A stretch of 64,000 nucleotides of DNA from positions 1 to 64,000 of the IMG/VR virus record IMGVR_UViG_3300027973_000053; one strand, written 5' to 3'. This DNA comes from a virus. The position numbers and the translations under genes were made by a program. This document shows positions 29,201-37,800 of this stretch, in pieces. The notes below the pieces were generated by a model. The model ran no database searches and was not told the DNA's origin. It saw nothing but the letters and a program-made list of their open reading frames with translations. The first letter of the stretch is position 1; every line of letters starts with the position of its first letter.

Positions 29201-30500
29201 GTAAGTAAGAAGGTATCTTAAATGGTTGCCCAAGTGCCCACAATCCAAAGTGCATTACTGCCATTTCTTTAGCACTTTCAACTGCATTTTCGCCTATTTG
29301 TTCGGCTTCTATTTTATTTCCTGATAGATTAGATGCAATGTCATTTATTACTGACCCTGCTGCTGCGGTAGCACCTACTTTTGGATAGGACTTAATAGCA
29401 TGGGTTAGTGAATTAATAAACCCGGTCGTTTCAACTGTTGGGGATGGTAATTGTATATTTTTTGGTGCAGCATAGGAAAACACCGCATTTGTAGTAAGTG
29501 ATGTTACCTCGCCTACTAAAGCTGCTTTATTCGCTTTGTCATAGGCTTCGCTATCTGAAAATTCCGGATGCTGCTCTTTTATGCCACGATAATTTTTTTC
29601 TAGATTTTGTGCGTACCCTGCGTTTGCCATATCCTTTGCATTTGCAAGGAACATTCCAAAACTTGCACCTCCTGTTTCCGGTGCTAAAGCTGTTCCGCCT
29701 ATTGCCCCTGTTGTTGCTTTGGTAAGCATAGGTATATTTTCACCTAAGAACTCACCCACCTTTCCAAAAAATCCAGATGGTGCAAATTCTCTTTTATTTT
29801 CAAATGTTTCCAGAGAAGCCATTTTAGTATTCAAATAACTTATGGCTTTGTCTTTTGGAAGTGTTGCTATGTAACTATTTTCTAAATTTTGAACATGATT
29901 TTGCTGTACCGCATCAGAAAAAATATCAAAAATTTCAAAAAACCCTGCACCTCTTTTTAATACGGATTTTCCATTTTCGTTTACAGGAACTAAATCTCCG
30001 TTTTTAACTGATTCTATAACTTGGTCTTTAACATATGAGGGTAATTTTGTACCTCCCTTTGCTCTGTATTCTTTGTTTTTTTGTTCTACTGCATTATTAA
30101 TAGCTTCTCCTATATCGGGTAAATTAGATTTTGTTGCAACGTATGGTTTTGCACCTAATCGTTCTGCACGTTTTACTTCTTCTGAAACTTTTGGCGACTC
30201 TGTCTGTCCAAAATCTAAAAATCTATTATCTTTTTTATTTTCTTTTAATTGTGATGATATAGCCGAAGATTGAGAAGGTTGTGGGGGTACTTTTTTTTTA
30301 AAAGAATCCTCAAATGTTTTATAATCCCCTATCTCGTATTGTGGTGCAGCTTCTTGCCAAAAGCCTTTTCTAAAATTGCTATCGGAATATATATTTTTTT
30401 TAAAGCCATCAAAATTCCCCAACTCGTGTGTTGCAGACATTGATTCCCATAAAGCCTTTAATTGTTTTTCATCCATTTTTTTTATTTTTGAGTTTTCCAT
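23208..30500 (-). CDS. Giant polyvalent-type virion protein
   Basis: A 2,430-residue multi-part protein, the longest in the window. Two short N-terminal repeats (HELGNFDGFKKNIYSDSN and YEIGDYKTFEDSFKKK) are followed by a Gly/Ala-rich, membrane-like segment near residue 270. Around 665-745 lies a ParB/sulfiredoxin-like segment with LTDGHTRLDVLKDNG. Between about 1510 and 1770 there are four 50-residue helical repeats, each ending LGLI-x-SK or LGLIKGK. The last 550 residues form a helix-rich domain (HGGIFVGTHAMMTLFD) with membrane-like stretches. No RNA polymerase or lysozyme motif was found. Large proteins of this design are injected with phage DNA and combine several enzymes. Only the ParB-like part is assignable. 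Confidence 0.7.
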   Translation of the reverse strand: MENSKIKKMDEKQLKALWESMSATHELGNFDGFKKNIYSDSNFRKGFWQEAAPQYEIGDYKTFEDSFKKKVPPQPSQSSAISSQLKENKKDNRFLDFGQTESPKVSEEVKRAERLGAKPYVATKSNLPDIGEAINNAVEQKNKEYRAKGGTKLPSYVKDQVIESVKNGDLVPVNENGKSVLKRGAGFFEIFDIFSDAVQQNHVQNLENSYIATLPKDKAISYLNTKMASLETFENKREFAPSGFFGKVGEFLGENIPMLTKATTGAIGGTALAPETGGASFGMFLANAKDMANAGYAQNLEKNYRGIKEQHPEFSDSEAYDKANKAALVGEVTSLTTNAVFSYAAPKNIQLPSPTVETTGFINSLTHAIKSYPKVGATAAAGSVINDIASNLSGNKIEAEQIGENAVESAKEMAVMHFGLWALGQPFKIPSYLRPQAENIVASAPREEVKQFYKGMEERGVFPEGTADKVVDKLNEFEEQKQVVNGMDLNEEQKASITGKLLQRKKIEEENKELKKYGNSFNARIENNDKAISNLDSEIDGIVKTGKVEKFEKDNLTGQTPTEIGKAVEEQIKPIEEPKAEEVKPTEIKAEPTKTLTNKEKVKQLRAEEQAEYDAMPNQKDEVKKKEIYDRYDKLITPLLKAEKKETEIGGGIKNNTKDSDFVLPINEVDNLRKQKPTNLVTANAIELDSKINKEGLKESAVITYYPNEGVAELTDGHTRLDVLKDNGARNIPIRVVEKFTDAPKSAKEWNPPSKTLKEQPIIDAHKKADEYISEAQDAYDKAQAKRLEYIKKNGYPTGNDPEFDKLVSAKVDAEDKLNRLKKAKDNLLPLPKVEEAKPKEEIAKEVKKEEVLPKEEAKVQESPIIEGIVDGKKKNVDLSKGKKAEIPKDMVFKDEKEHDRFVVDNSENPSEIANIYVSQPKTYNLSSVEMMIAEFGIGKIKFSSYKEFGDKNNMNLSKAKAYINKNGRTLDVIAKEISDHYDYEITPGELIDFIDKFPNGESSALSKKNMAGNDISFDAQQKFFKLTGLKLNDKIAEKAINYEFEKLNKEQKKLTYEQWKSEKELTDAYWKAYRETDGFTKESNPNKAEQPKPTNEERAKSRIAPPKENIAAKARDLAEKIRSGEKQILPDWLKADLPKDAKLSGISFQEAAAKALETFADVYEKVNDVAKAISEALVHLKDWHNENNLPFDEKEWARKFEENVAAKEKTKKEAPEERKVGVSHEALKKLAKKLGLKEPVRGQRDTPEEMANRGRLLYNAGADVEQIAKDFKDGMQPTADDISIVRAHIEDLAKIADEMYAKWGNGRQYTEAKQELSKWQVVAKEMGTKASEPFTALQGERDLDSDSFTVVKGSVEEKMEKLGGINAKQEKKIIELTEQNKKLKEQAKKAEKAAIEAANKAFGGKGGKESAEVSFSEKAKKVADNFRKLKNKEFVFRDENGNEIQLNKAGVSWNELIELGAKTIEKTGEIADGVAEIINNIKDKEWYQKLSDKDKTNLEKQFTKQFEDAVEETPEAKLIRRLQNELENIQRGIVKQNGVKIEDTPEIKELRDEIFEAKKNLGLIKGKPTLEPKTKISEEQKIINRLERELKDLEQGLVKQKAEKFKDTSAIKELKDKIFEQKQKLGLIPSKGKVEEYAYGLTETPESRNLKRLEKELDNLRQGILKEPPNKRELSNAEKELKDKIFEQKQMMGLIPSKNVKDTDYGLEITLEEKKIERLEKEKEDLENGIIKQKNVNNLNPTPEQQEKINKLKEEISGLKENLGLIKSKQEKPLTEEEQIELKEKRKEEIIDLLDKNVLRDLKNPKNMFSIEEKKAIWKYAKEEYLDKGVEYKDMISLVAEDLGLTWSQMNYAITTTETKRISDEMWIKNSNYKKNQNATKRWVEEQGKNEYAKLLKRISDKIRGISVFGHGGIFVGTHAMMTLFDPLTWKQTVPAFFRAWRYAYGNKANYEIAMQELKNRNNYNMAQRSGLKNNPDVINAEEFQKSQNFLGKLGGAGEQGFNAIKVLRQDLFDYHWNKLTESEKLDLDDKGVPMAAKEISWLINNSTGATNLKVPEWLNEATFAGGMEMARWAKLTRNPLRASEIAVRALVNPKKASSSERVFAKVWASRVGRQLGFMASALAVNYAMQNAINPKNKVNISNPKENDFGKFKFGDINIDATSGMLGVTNFIKSLVFISTEELEELNGDTRMEATGKKSIQYLRGKLAPFYQKVSDFAFNTDFSGNVLPYSSDKPRQGKHKLGWFEYLSQAAPLPIAEAAHVMYESAAEHGGDPKIVDALVMAAISGGTGAKPSLFKEKQLQFSEEDKAKEPFKFFVNKGIEFKELNPYKIEIEDDELSIKKPLDEFPKETIDNFKKIHKEKLTESLDKIQEKGYVYIDKFGNLSISRGEGKPKEKIDLTELNKDQLKKIVSLLNSDATDKTKKEVFNQ

Positions 30501-31825
30501 GTACCCGTTGCAGCGTCATATACTTTTTTTCCGGGTGTTGTTGTTGGTTGTGTTGTTTTTGGTTGCTCTTTTGTTGCAACAATTCCCTTTGCCTTAAAAT
30601 TACTTGATAAAGACTTATTAGCTATTGTTGATTTGAAAGTCATTTCCGGTATTTCGGTAACCTTTGTCATATCTGGTATATCTGTAGGCTTCCCGTTTTT
30701 GTCTTTTTGAAATCCATAAATAGCAAAAAACTTGCCACTTGTCACCCCTCTTGCTATTGCAGGGGATTCTCCATCCATTTTATATTCATCTGCAATTCTT
30801 GGTGATACATTTAATTTTTCAAAATTTGTTCCTTCTGCCCCACCAAATCTTTCACCGCTTCTTAAATCTTTTATAAAGGCATCTAATTGAGCATTTAACG
30901 CTTCGCTATCTTGCCCCGGTTGATTTCTAAATTGAGAAGTATATTCGGGATTATATTGCTTAAAGGCTTCTTTTCTTTCGTATGGTGATAGAGAAATAGC
31001 TAAAGCATCTGCAACTTGTTTTGGATTTGCTCTTCCGTTTATTATATCTATATCTCTTCCAAAATATTTTTTATATATAGGATTTAATTGTTGCAATTCA
31101 TTTGCGTTTTCTGATATTTTATCTACATGATGGGCAAACCCTTTATCATATTGATATTTTCCAGATGTTATTGTTGATATTGCTTGGTTATTAGTTGGGT
31201 CATAAGATAACTCTGTTGTTTCAACATCTTTTCCTCCAATAGATTTTTTACCAATAACTTTTTGAGAAAGGAATTTATTTCCGGCATATAGGTCTTTTTG
31301 AAAATCCTCTGCACTAAATGGCTTATAGGCATCAAAGGTAGCTGCATCAAATGGTCTATGTTCTTTGCTTAATACAGGTGCTTCATTTGCTTTTAAATCT
31401 TCAAAAGTCTTATCTGCAATTACAAAACCTTTTGCTCTTGCCCCGGCTACTGCTGTACCACCAACCCTTCCTCTTGCTGCTGCGTCTTTTGATTGAGATA
31501 CAAGGGCAAGTTGTTGTTTGTTGTAGTTTACGAATTGATTGTATGCTTTTCCACCATCCAACATAGGGTTTTGTATGGCTTTTTTGTTTTGGAAGTAAAA
31601 CCCTTTTCCTTCTTGTTGCAGTCTAGTTAGGTCGTCTATATCATTTGCTTTCATCCCGGCTGGGTTTATGTTTTTATCATAATCCATAAAGTACCGGTCT
31701 AAAGCATCTGTTCTTGCTCTTTCTTTGTTTTGTATGTCTATATATAAAGAAGTAGGCTTGCTTGAAATATCAACTGCAACTCCTTTTCTATATGGGTTTA
31801 TGCCTAATAATCCTGTCGCTGCCAT
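30482..31825 (-). CDS. Internal virion-type protein
   Basis: A 447-residue hydrophilic, helical protein that I do not recognise. It has Gly/Ala-rich and basic segments (SQSKDAAARGRVGGTAVAGA) and a low-complexity C-terminal tail (KEQPKTTQPTTTPGKK, then VYDAATGTWKTQK). It overlaps the giant protein by 19 bases and the peptidase gene by 1, so the three are translated as a unit. Context suggests an internal or ejected virion protein. Confidence 0.6.
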   Translation of the reverse strand: MAATGLLGINPYRKGVAVDISSKPTSLYIDIQNKERARTDALDRYFMDYDKNINPAGMKANDIDDLTRLQQEGKGFYFQNKKAIQNPMLDGGKAYNQFVNYNKQQLALVSQSKDAAARGRVGGTAVAGARAKGFVIADKTFEDLKANEAPVLSKEHRPFDAATFDAYKPFSAEDFQKDLYAGNKFLSQKVIGKKSIGGKDVETTELSYDPTNNQAISTITSGKYQYDKGFAHHVDKISENANELQQLNPIYKKYFGRDIDIINGRANPKQVADALAISLSPYERKEAFKQYNPEYTSQFRNQPGQDSEALNAQLDAFIKDLRSGERFGGAEGTNFEKLNVSPRIADEYKMDGESPAIARGVTSGKFFAIYGFQKDKNGKPTDIPDMTKVTEIPEMTFKSTIANKSLSSNFKAKGIVATKEQPKTTQPTTTPGKKVYDAATGTWKTQK

Positions 31826-32733
31826 TATGCTAAATTTTGTTGTTCTGCGGTATTTGTTTTTGCCAACATATTGTTTAGTTGTATAATATCTTTTTCTTCA
31901 AAGTTTTCTTTTAATCTTCTAATTTGAAGTTCGTTTTTAATTTTTGGGTTTTCCAATGCTTTTTTAAATTGTTCGGGAGTAATATTATCTCCATATTTTT
32001 TTGTAATCCCATTTTTGTAAAATATATATCTCATTCCATCAATATCTGCTTTATTTTCCCATGGAGAATATGTATGGGTATTCGATTTATCAATGGGAAT
32101 CGGCATTTGACTATCTCTAAGAATAGGTTTGCCTGTTTGTTGTGCTAATTTTTGAACGTGCTTATTTCTTGACATTATTTCTGCTTGTTCATTATAATTC
32201 AATACCATAGCAGTTCCTGATTCAGAACCGGGTCTTGCTCCTACCATGTGCCCAAACTCATGTGCTATTGCACTAGCTTCTGAATCTGGATTAATAGTTA
32301 CAAGTTTTTTTGAAGGGTATGCTTGTTGATTAACGTAAGGAGAAACCTCTGTTTTTAATTCTTGTAAGGATTGAAGTGCTTTTGCTGATGCTTCTGTTGG
32401 GTTCTTATATTTACTTGCTCTTTGCTTAAATAATGGAGATAATATATATGCTCTTTGTGCTTTTGTTACATTTTTTATTTTATTCTCTATTTCTTTTTCA
32501 TTTTGTTCTTTAATTCTTTTCCAATCAGAGTATGTAACTTGCGTATTAAGTCCATCGTTTATAGATTTTGCATTTTTCCATGAATTGCGTACTTCTTCAT
32601 CTGTTGGAAATTTACTTACAACAGGTTTTTCCATCATTGTCTGCTTTCTCCCATAAGCAGAAGTAGAAATACCCGGTCTAGTAGTATCTGAACCATTGTA
32701 AGGAATGTTCCCCATTGATAGTGTTCTTCTCAT
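31825..32733 (-). CDS. Virion-module HExxH zinc metallopeptidase
   Basis: A 302-residue protein with a zincin motif AIAHEFGHMVG near residue 158: the two histidines bind zinc and the glutamate is catalytic. ENKADIDGMRYI, about 55 residues later, supplies an acidic third ligand, as in other H-E-x-x-H...E/D peptidases. A charged helical region precedes it. The protein has no signal peptide. It lies between internal virion genes and overlaps its neighbour, so it is probably packaged and could act on the cell wall or on virion proteins during entry. The substrate is unknown. Confidence 0.75.
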   Translation of the reverse strand: MRRTLSMGNIPYNGSDTTRPGISTSAYGRKQTMMEKPVVSKFPTDEEVRNSWKNAKSINDGLNTQVTYSDWKRIKEQNEKEIENKIKNVTKAQRAYILSPLFKQRASKYKNPTEASAKALQSLQELKTEVSPYVNQQAYPSKKLVTINPDSEASAIAHEFGHMVGARPGSESGTAMVLNYNEQAEIMSRNKHVQKLAQQTGKPILRDSQMPIPIDKSNTHTYSPWENKADIDGMRYIFYKNGITKKYGDNITPEQFKKALENPKIKNELQIRRLKENFEEKDIIQLNNMLAKTNTAEQQNLA

Positions 32734-32736
32734 TGA

Positions 32737-33450
32737 TTATATTTTTAAAGGTCTGCCACTAAAAGAAGTAGGTGCTAAACCGGGCTTTATGTTTCTTGGT
32801 AGATATTCATTTAAAGAAACAACACTATTGTTGCTACCCAATGAACTATATGTAGAGGGAGGTGCTTTTGGTGTATTTGGCATAGACATACCCAACATAG
32901 CTGCATTACCCAGTGCACTACCTACCATTTGTAGTCCTGCGTTCTTTCTATCATTTGCTGCTTGTGCTTTCATTTGCTTTAACGCTAACTGCCTATTGTA
33001 AGGTGTCATTTGGTTAATATCAAATTGTGTCATTTCGTCTTGTGCTTTCATTCTTGTTGCTGCACCTAATGTTCCAAAGTCTTGTCGTCTATCTTGCTCT
33101 GCTTGTGCAACTAATCTATTGGTATTGTCCATCCCTTGTGCTGCAAGTTTTGATACCCCTGCCAAAGCCATACCTCTTTGATTGAGTGCTGAAAGTCCAC
33201 TTGCCATTGACCTGTCTGCAAGGTTTTTACCCATTACAAATTTAGAGGTTTGATAAGGAGAAGATTGATACCTTCTCATTGCTTCGCTGTAATAGCTATC
33301 TATTGGTTTGCTTCCTTGATATACAGGTGATTGTTGAGCATAGGCTTCTAGTTCTCTTTCTCTTTTCTTTGCACCCGATGTTGCTGCTTGAATACCTCCT
33401 ACAATGGCTTGTGTTCCGGCTGCTGCTAATCCTATTGCTAATGGTAACAT
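32737..33450 (-). CDS. Internal virion protein, Ala/Gln-rich
   Basis: A 237-residue Ala/Gln/Met-rich helical protein. It begins MLPLAIGLAAAGTQAIVGGI, a small-residue membrane-active helix of the type found in podovirus ejection proteins (T7 gp14-like), and continues as a long helix with SKLAAQGMDNTNRLVAQAEQ. There are no catalytic motifs. Its place directly after the tail proteins and before the peptidase supports a DNA-ejection role. Confidence 0.6.
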   Translation of the reverse strand: MLPLAIGLAAAGTQAIVGGIQAATSGAKKRERELEAYAQQSPVYQGSKPIDSYYSEAMRRYQSSPYQTSKFVMGKNLADRSMASGLSALNQRGMALAGVSKLAAQGMDNTNRLVAQAEQDRRQDFGTLGAATRMKAQDEMTQFDINQMTPYNRQLALKQMKAQAANDRKNAGLQMVGSALGNAAMLGMSMPNTPKAPPSTYSSLGSNNSVVSLNEYLPRNIKPGLAPTSFSGRPLKI

Positions 33451-33451
33451 A

Positions 33452-34000
33452 TTATCTATTATTTAAAGGCGAATTTATAAACTTTACTGTTGCACTATTC
33501 AAATATACAAAGGTTGAGGGATTATTTTTCTGAAATTTTACCACAACGAATACTCCTTTTAACTGATTACCCTCAATTAAACCTCCAATGCTATTTTTAT
33601 CTCTTAAAAATGATGCATGGTACTCGGATTCAATATTAACAAAGTCGCTTTCTAGTAATTCCGATTCCTGCCTTATGTTTACGTTGCTATCCATTTGAGT
33701 ATAAATTTCGGGGCAAGACCATACTGTATTTCCGTTTTGCATTACCGAAATCCACGTTTTTTTGTTAATTAAATCTCCTGCAAATACTGCTTGAATAAAG
33801 CAAGGGTATTGAGTACCATAAAAGTTACAATAAGCTGCTGATGTAGTGTGTTTCCATAATCCACCATCTTTAAATGTTAAAAGAGTAGTGTTTAAGCAGC
33901 CCATCATTTCGGGCTTATATGAATGAAAAGATTCAAATTTATTTTCATCCTCGTCAAAGGATATTGTATATGAATCTTGATGAAATGTTAAACTAGGCAT
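33452..34000 (-). CDS. Tail or stabilisation-type virion protein
   Basis: A 182-residue beta-rich protein. The pattern FHSYKPEMMGCLNTTLLTFK followed by GGLWKHTTSAAYCNFYG reads like a beta-propeller blade of the tail stabilisation proteins of crAss-like and related phages. The later half (SEYHASFLRDKNSIGGLIEG, GVFVVVKFQ) is also beta. It follows the Thr/Ser-linker tail protein directly. Function by analogy only. Confidence 0.6.
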   Translation of the reverse strand: MPSLTFHQDSYTISFDEDENKFESFHSYKPEMMGCLNTTLLTFKDGGLWKHTTSAAYCNFYGTQYPCFIQAVFAGDLINKKTWISVMQNGNTVWSCPEIYTQMDSNVNIRQESELLESDFVNIESEYHASFLRDKNSIGGLIEGNQLKGVFVVVKFQKNNPSTFVYLNSATVKFINSPLNNR

Positions 34001-34010
34001 AATTTAATTT

Positions 34011-34874
34011 TTAAATAGTACAGCTACCTTGTTTTGCTAAATCAGTTCCATAAATTGTAAATGGTGTTCCGTTTACTGCACATATAAAGTTACCTGCGGG
34101 TACAGTTTGTCCATAATACCAAGTTCCATCACAGGCTTGATAATCTCCATACCAATCAAGGGGTGTAAAGTTTTTATATTGGAAACATTGCCCCAAAGTG
34201 GTAGTTGTTGTTGAAGTGGTTGTTGTGGTGCTTGTAGTTGTTGTACTCGTTGTAGTTGTTGATGTTGTGGTAGTAGATGTAGTGGTTGTTGAAGTAGTTG
34301 ATGTACTTGTAGTGCTTGTAGTAGTAGTTGAAGTGGTGGTTGTGGTGCTTATACTGCAAGGGCAAGTAACCGAAGTTATAGAGCCTGTCAAATCAGAAGC
34401 AAGATTAGGTGTAGTAACTGATGTTATCTTAAACCAAGTAAAAGTATCTAATGAATAGTATTGACCTATAACTACTGTTGCAGCAAGTGGGAACTTAACT
34501 ACTGCATAATTATTAGGTAGGCTGCAATCAGTTGAAATACTACAATCATAAACCTCTGCATTGTAAAATTTAAACGCATTTGTAGTTGTGGTACTTGTAG
34601 TTGTGGTGCTTGTAGTTGTAGTGGAAGTAGTTGTACTTGTTGTAGTTGTTGGTTCTTGTGAAAGAATATCTAATTGTATAGAATCAGTACAAGTTCCTAT
34701 TGATGTAACAGTTATTTTGGTAGCTAAACCATTTACTGATACAGTTATGCCATCTAACAAATCTTGTAGCGAAGCGGTACTTGGAATAGCTGCACCACCC
34801 ACATTTGGGGTAATAGAAAACGTGCTACCCATTGAAGAACCTAAACCACTATATAATTTTACAAGTACGTTCAT
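34011..34874 (-). CDS. Thr/Ser-linker tail protein
   Basis: A 287-residue protein made of beta domains joined by Thr/Ser-only linkers. After about 75 residues comes a first TTTTST repeat (nt 34585-34650), then a beta domain with CSISTDCSLPNNYAVVKFPL, then a long second TTTST repeat (nt 34198-34350), then a C-terminal module with W-Y-G-D-Y-Q-A-C-D-G-T-W-Y-Y-G and paired cysteines. The same module and linker end the 1,379-residue protein next to it. Thr/Ser strings of this kind are typical O-glycan acceptors, though no glycosylation is shown. Confidence 0.65.
   Translation of the reverse strand: MNVLVKLYSGLGSSMGSTFSITPNVGGAAIPSTASLQDLLDGITVSVNGLATKITVTSIGTCTDSIQLDILSQEPTTTTSTTTSTTTTSTTTTSTTTTNAFKFYNAEVYDCSISTDCSLPNNYAVVKFPLAATVVIGQYYSLDTFTWFKITSVTTPNLASDLTGSITSVTCPCSISTTTTTSTTTTSTTSTSTTSTTTTSTTTTSTTTTSTTTTSTTTTTSTTTTTLGQCFQYKNFTPLDWYGDYQACDGTWYYGQTVPAGNFICAVNGTPFTIYGTDLAKQGSCTI
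34198..34350. repeat. Low-complexity Thr/Ser codon repeat
   Basis: On the plus strand the DNA reads as irregular GTAGTTGTTG/GTGGTTG repeats that encode only Thr and Ser on the minus strand. Copies also occur near 34585-34650 and 35393-35462. The codons vary, so the repeat is held by the protein rather than by exact DNA copies. Confidence 0.8.
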
Positions 34875-34883
34875 TTTTTATTT

Positions 34884-37800
34884 TTAACAAGTTACATAAG
34901 ATGTCCCTGATGTGTTTACGTTAATATATATATCATTGTATCCGCTTACCACAGTAATATAGTCATTTGTAGTATGACAATATCCTGTATAACTTCCATT
35001 AAACCCAACACCAAATTGTAAATTAGCAGCACTACCAAATTGATATATATATATTGTTACAGTAGACCCGGATGGTATGCCTGATTTTGCTAAAACATAA
35101 GATGTTGAATTTCCCAAAAGCGTATCCGGTGGAGGGACCCCCCCTAAAGATACTCTAACCCAAAATCTAGGTTCACCAGAAACTGCACCTTTTGATTTTA
35201 CATAAACATTAAACGTACAATTTCCTGTTGGCACTAAATCCATTCCGCTTAAAGTAAATGGACTATTTATGACTGCACAAACTGATGCGGATGGGGCAAG
35301 TGTTCCACCATATACCCAAGCACCTCCACATATTTGATAATCCCCTACCCAATTAATTGCTGAATTATTTGTATAAATATTACAAGATGGTAAAGTAGTG
35401 GTAGTGGTTGAAGTAGTAGTGGTTGATGTAGTGGTAGTAGTTGAGGTTGTAGTGGTAGTTGGTGTATTAGGTAAGACATAAGCTACACCTCCTGCAAATC
35501 CGCATCCGGAGTATCTATTAATTTCTTCCATAGCAATAACGTATTTATTTGTTATTGCATCAAATACACCATAAATACAAGGGTCGCCTTTATAAACACC
35601 ATCCAACGAAACACCATTGTTTAATGATTTTCTATAAGCTATTAATCTAGTAGTAAAGAATGAGTTTGTTTTATAAATCATAGATATTGGTGTAATACCA
35701 TCTTGACTTAATCTACATACTACCCCTCTATAATTATCTACAAAATAATCGCTGTAATTATTCCACGCAAGGCTTGTGTCTGCATCGCCTATTCCAAAAT
35801 CTCCTGCGTAATATTGAATCTTGTTTATTAGCCTATCCGAATTTGCTTGTAAAGGATTTCCTGTTACATCTTTAATAATTTGTGTAAGTACAGGTACTCT
35901 ACCTACCTTAAATTTTTGATAAACAACAAGTATTCTATCTCTAATGTGCAAACGCATTACATCACCAAAGCTATTATCGTATTCATCAAAGTCTTGTGGA
36001 TAAAATCTGTTTATGCTGTTTATGCTTGTATTAAGTTGATATTCTTGACCGAATCTTATGAGTGCAGGATAATATGTTTGTGCTGCGTTTTCCTCTACTG
36101 CTGACGCTCTTCCGTTGCTATTGGTTACTATATTATTGTTATCGGTAAAGCTACTTTCAATTATATCAATCGTTTGGTTTGACAAAACAGTCAATGACAA
36201 AATGTTCCCATTTGTAAATATTTGATACCCGCCAAATATTGCTTGTCTTTGTGCAATAACCCACATTTTACTATTGGGGGGAATATCAACATTAGTATCA
36301 ATATCTATTTGGGTTGGAGTTGTTGATACAGTTATTGATTCTGATAATGCAAAACTATATTTTGGAGAATATGGACTTCCTGCGTTTGAACAAATTAGTG
36401 CTGCAACAGTAAAAATTTCACTTATTGAAGTATCGCAACTTATTAATAAAGTTGCCTTGATATTCAATTTTAATGTTTTTGTTGAAGATTTATTCCAAAA
36501 CAAAAATCCACTACTTGCAAATACAGGATACGAAGAACCTGTGCTGCTTGCAATGTTAGCAGGTTGAGTTGATATTTGATAAAGAGCATTGTTAATTGTT
36601 GGTGTATTTGGTGGCTGAATAAAATAAGCATACTCGGCATATCCTATTGTGTAGGAAGTTGTTGTAACCCATTTTAATTCATATTTTCTTGATATTAAAA
36701 CATTTCTTTTTCTATAAAACAAATCTCCATTACTAGCCGATATTCTTGCCGGCACTCCTAATGGATTGCTTGCGGATTGCTGTTGCTCTAGTCCAAAATG
36801 ATATGCATTTGCTGTTCCTGCATTTCCAATACCAAACATTTTGCCAAACTCAAAAAAAACTTTTACATCTGTATTTGGAGTATAGTTGTATATAAATATC
36901 TCATAGTTTTGGTAATCGTCTGTACCCGAAAAGTTAAATGCCAATGTATTTATATCAGAAGTTGGATAGTTTATTTTAATAAAAAATCCCTTTCTATTTA
37001 TACTTGCGGAAGTGCCATCTATTACTGCTTTTATGCTATCCTCCACACCCAAAATCTCATAATCAAAAATTGCAAAATTTGTAGATATAAATTGTGGGTT
37101 TCCTGTTACATCAAATCTTCTTAAAAATCTTATTCTATCTCCCGGAGTATATTCGTATGAAACCACTCTTTCGGTAGATGATATTTGGTCATTATAAGCT
37201 GCTATATTTTCAATACCTATATAAGCATATTTTTTACCATTAATATCTGAACTTTGATAAGCTGAATTGCTTATCCAACAAAGTCTTTTTGAATAGGTTG
37301 TATTGTTAGACCTTAATAAATGAAAGTATGCCGCTTCTAATGGTGGTCTATTAGCTATTTCTAAATAAAGCTGCGGATATGTATATAAAGTAGTATTTTG
37401 TTGAGTTTGCAAGGTAGCGTTTACGCTTGTTTGTGCCCCTATCGTTCTTCCCTCTGAATCAAAATATTGAATAGCATAAGTATATCCACTATCCCAAGCA
37501 TTTGCAAAGGTTGTGTTATCGGGTTGTCCTGTTGTTGCAGATAAATATTTTGTTCCCGAAGAATTTAATAAAACAGTGTTTGAGTTATAGGTAGTTGTAA
37601 ATCCACCACCCACTCTCATTGTTAATTGATTGGAAGTAATAGAACCTACTTGACTAAAACCTTTGGTTACTAACAAAGCTGATATTGCAGTAAGTATAGA
37701 AGATGTGGTTGCAGTAAGGCTTGTGTTTGTATAAGATACACCAATATCTAATCCTGATGATGTTTGCAGGTTAATTACATATTGGGCTGCTGCATTGTTT

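Noticed and set aside
23208-30500. Virion RNA polymerase inside the giant protein, as in some crAss-like phages.
   Set aside because: No D-x-D-G-D-type catalytic motif was found in the translation.
34198-34458. Plus-strand valine-rich frame opposite the Thr/Ser linker.
   Set aside because: It is the antisense of a Thr/Ser codon repeat; Val strings are its unavoidable shadow.
34198-35462. Tandem TTG/GTAGTTG repeats as a possible CRISPR array.
   Set aside because: There are no unique spacers or palindromic repeats; the pattern is a protein-coding low-complexity linker.
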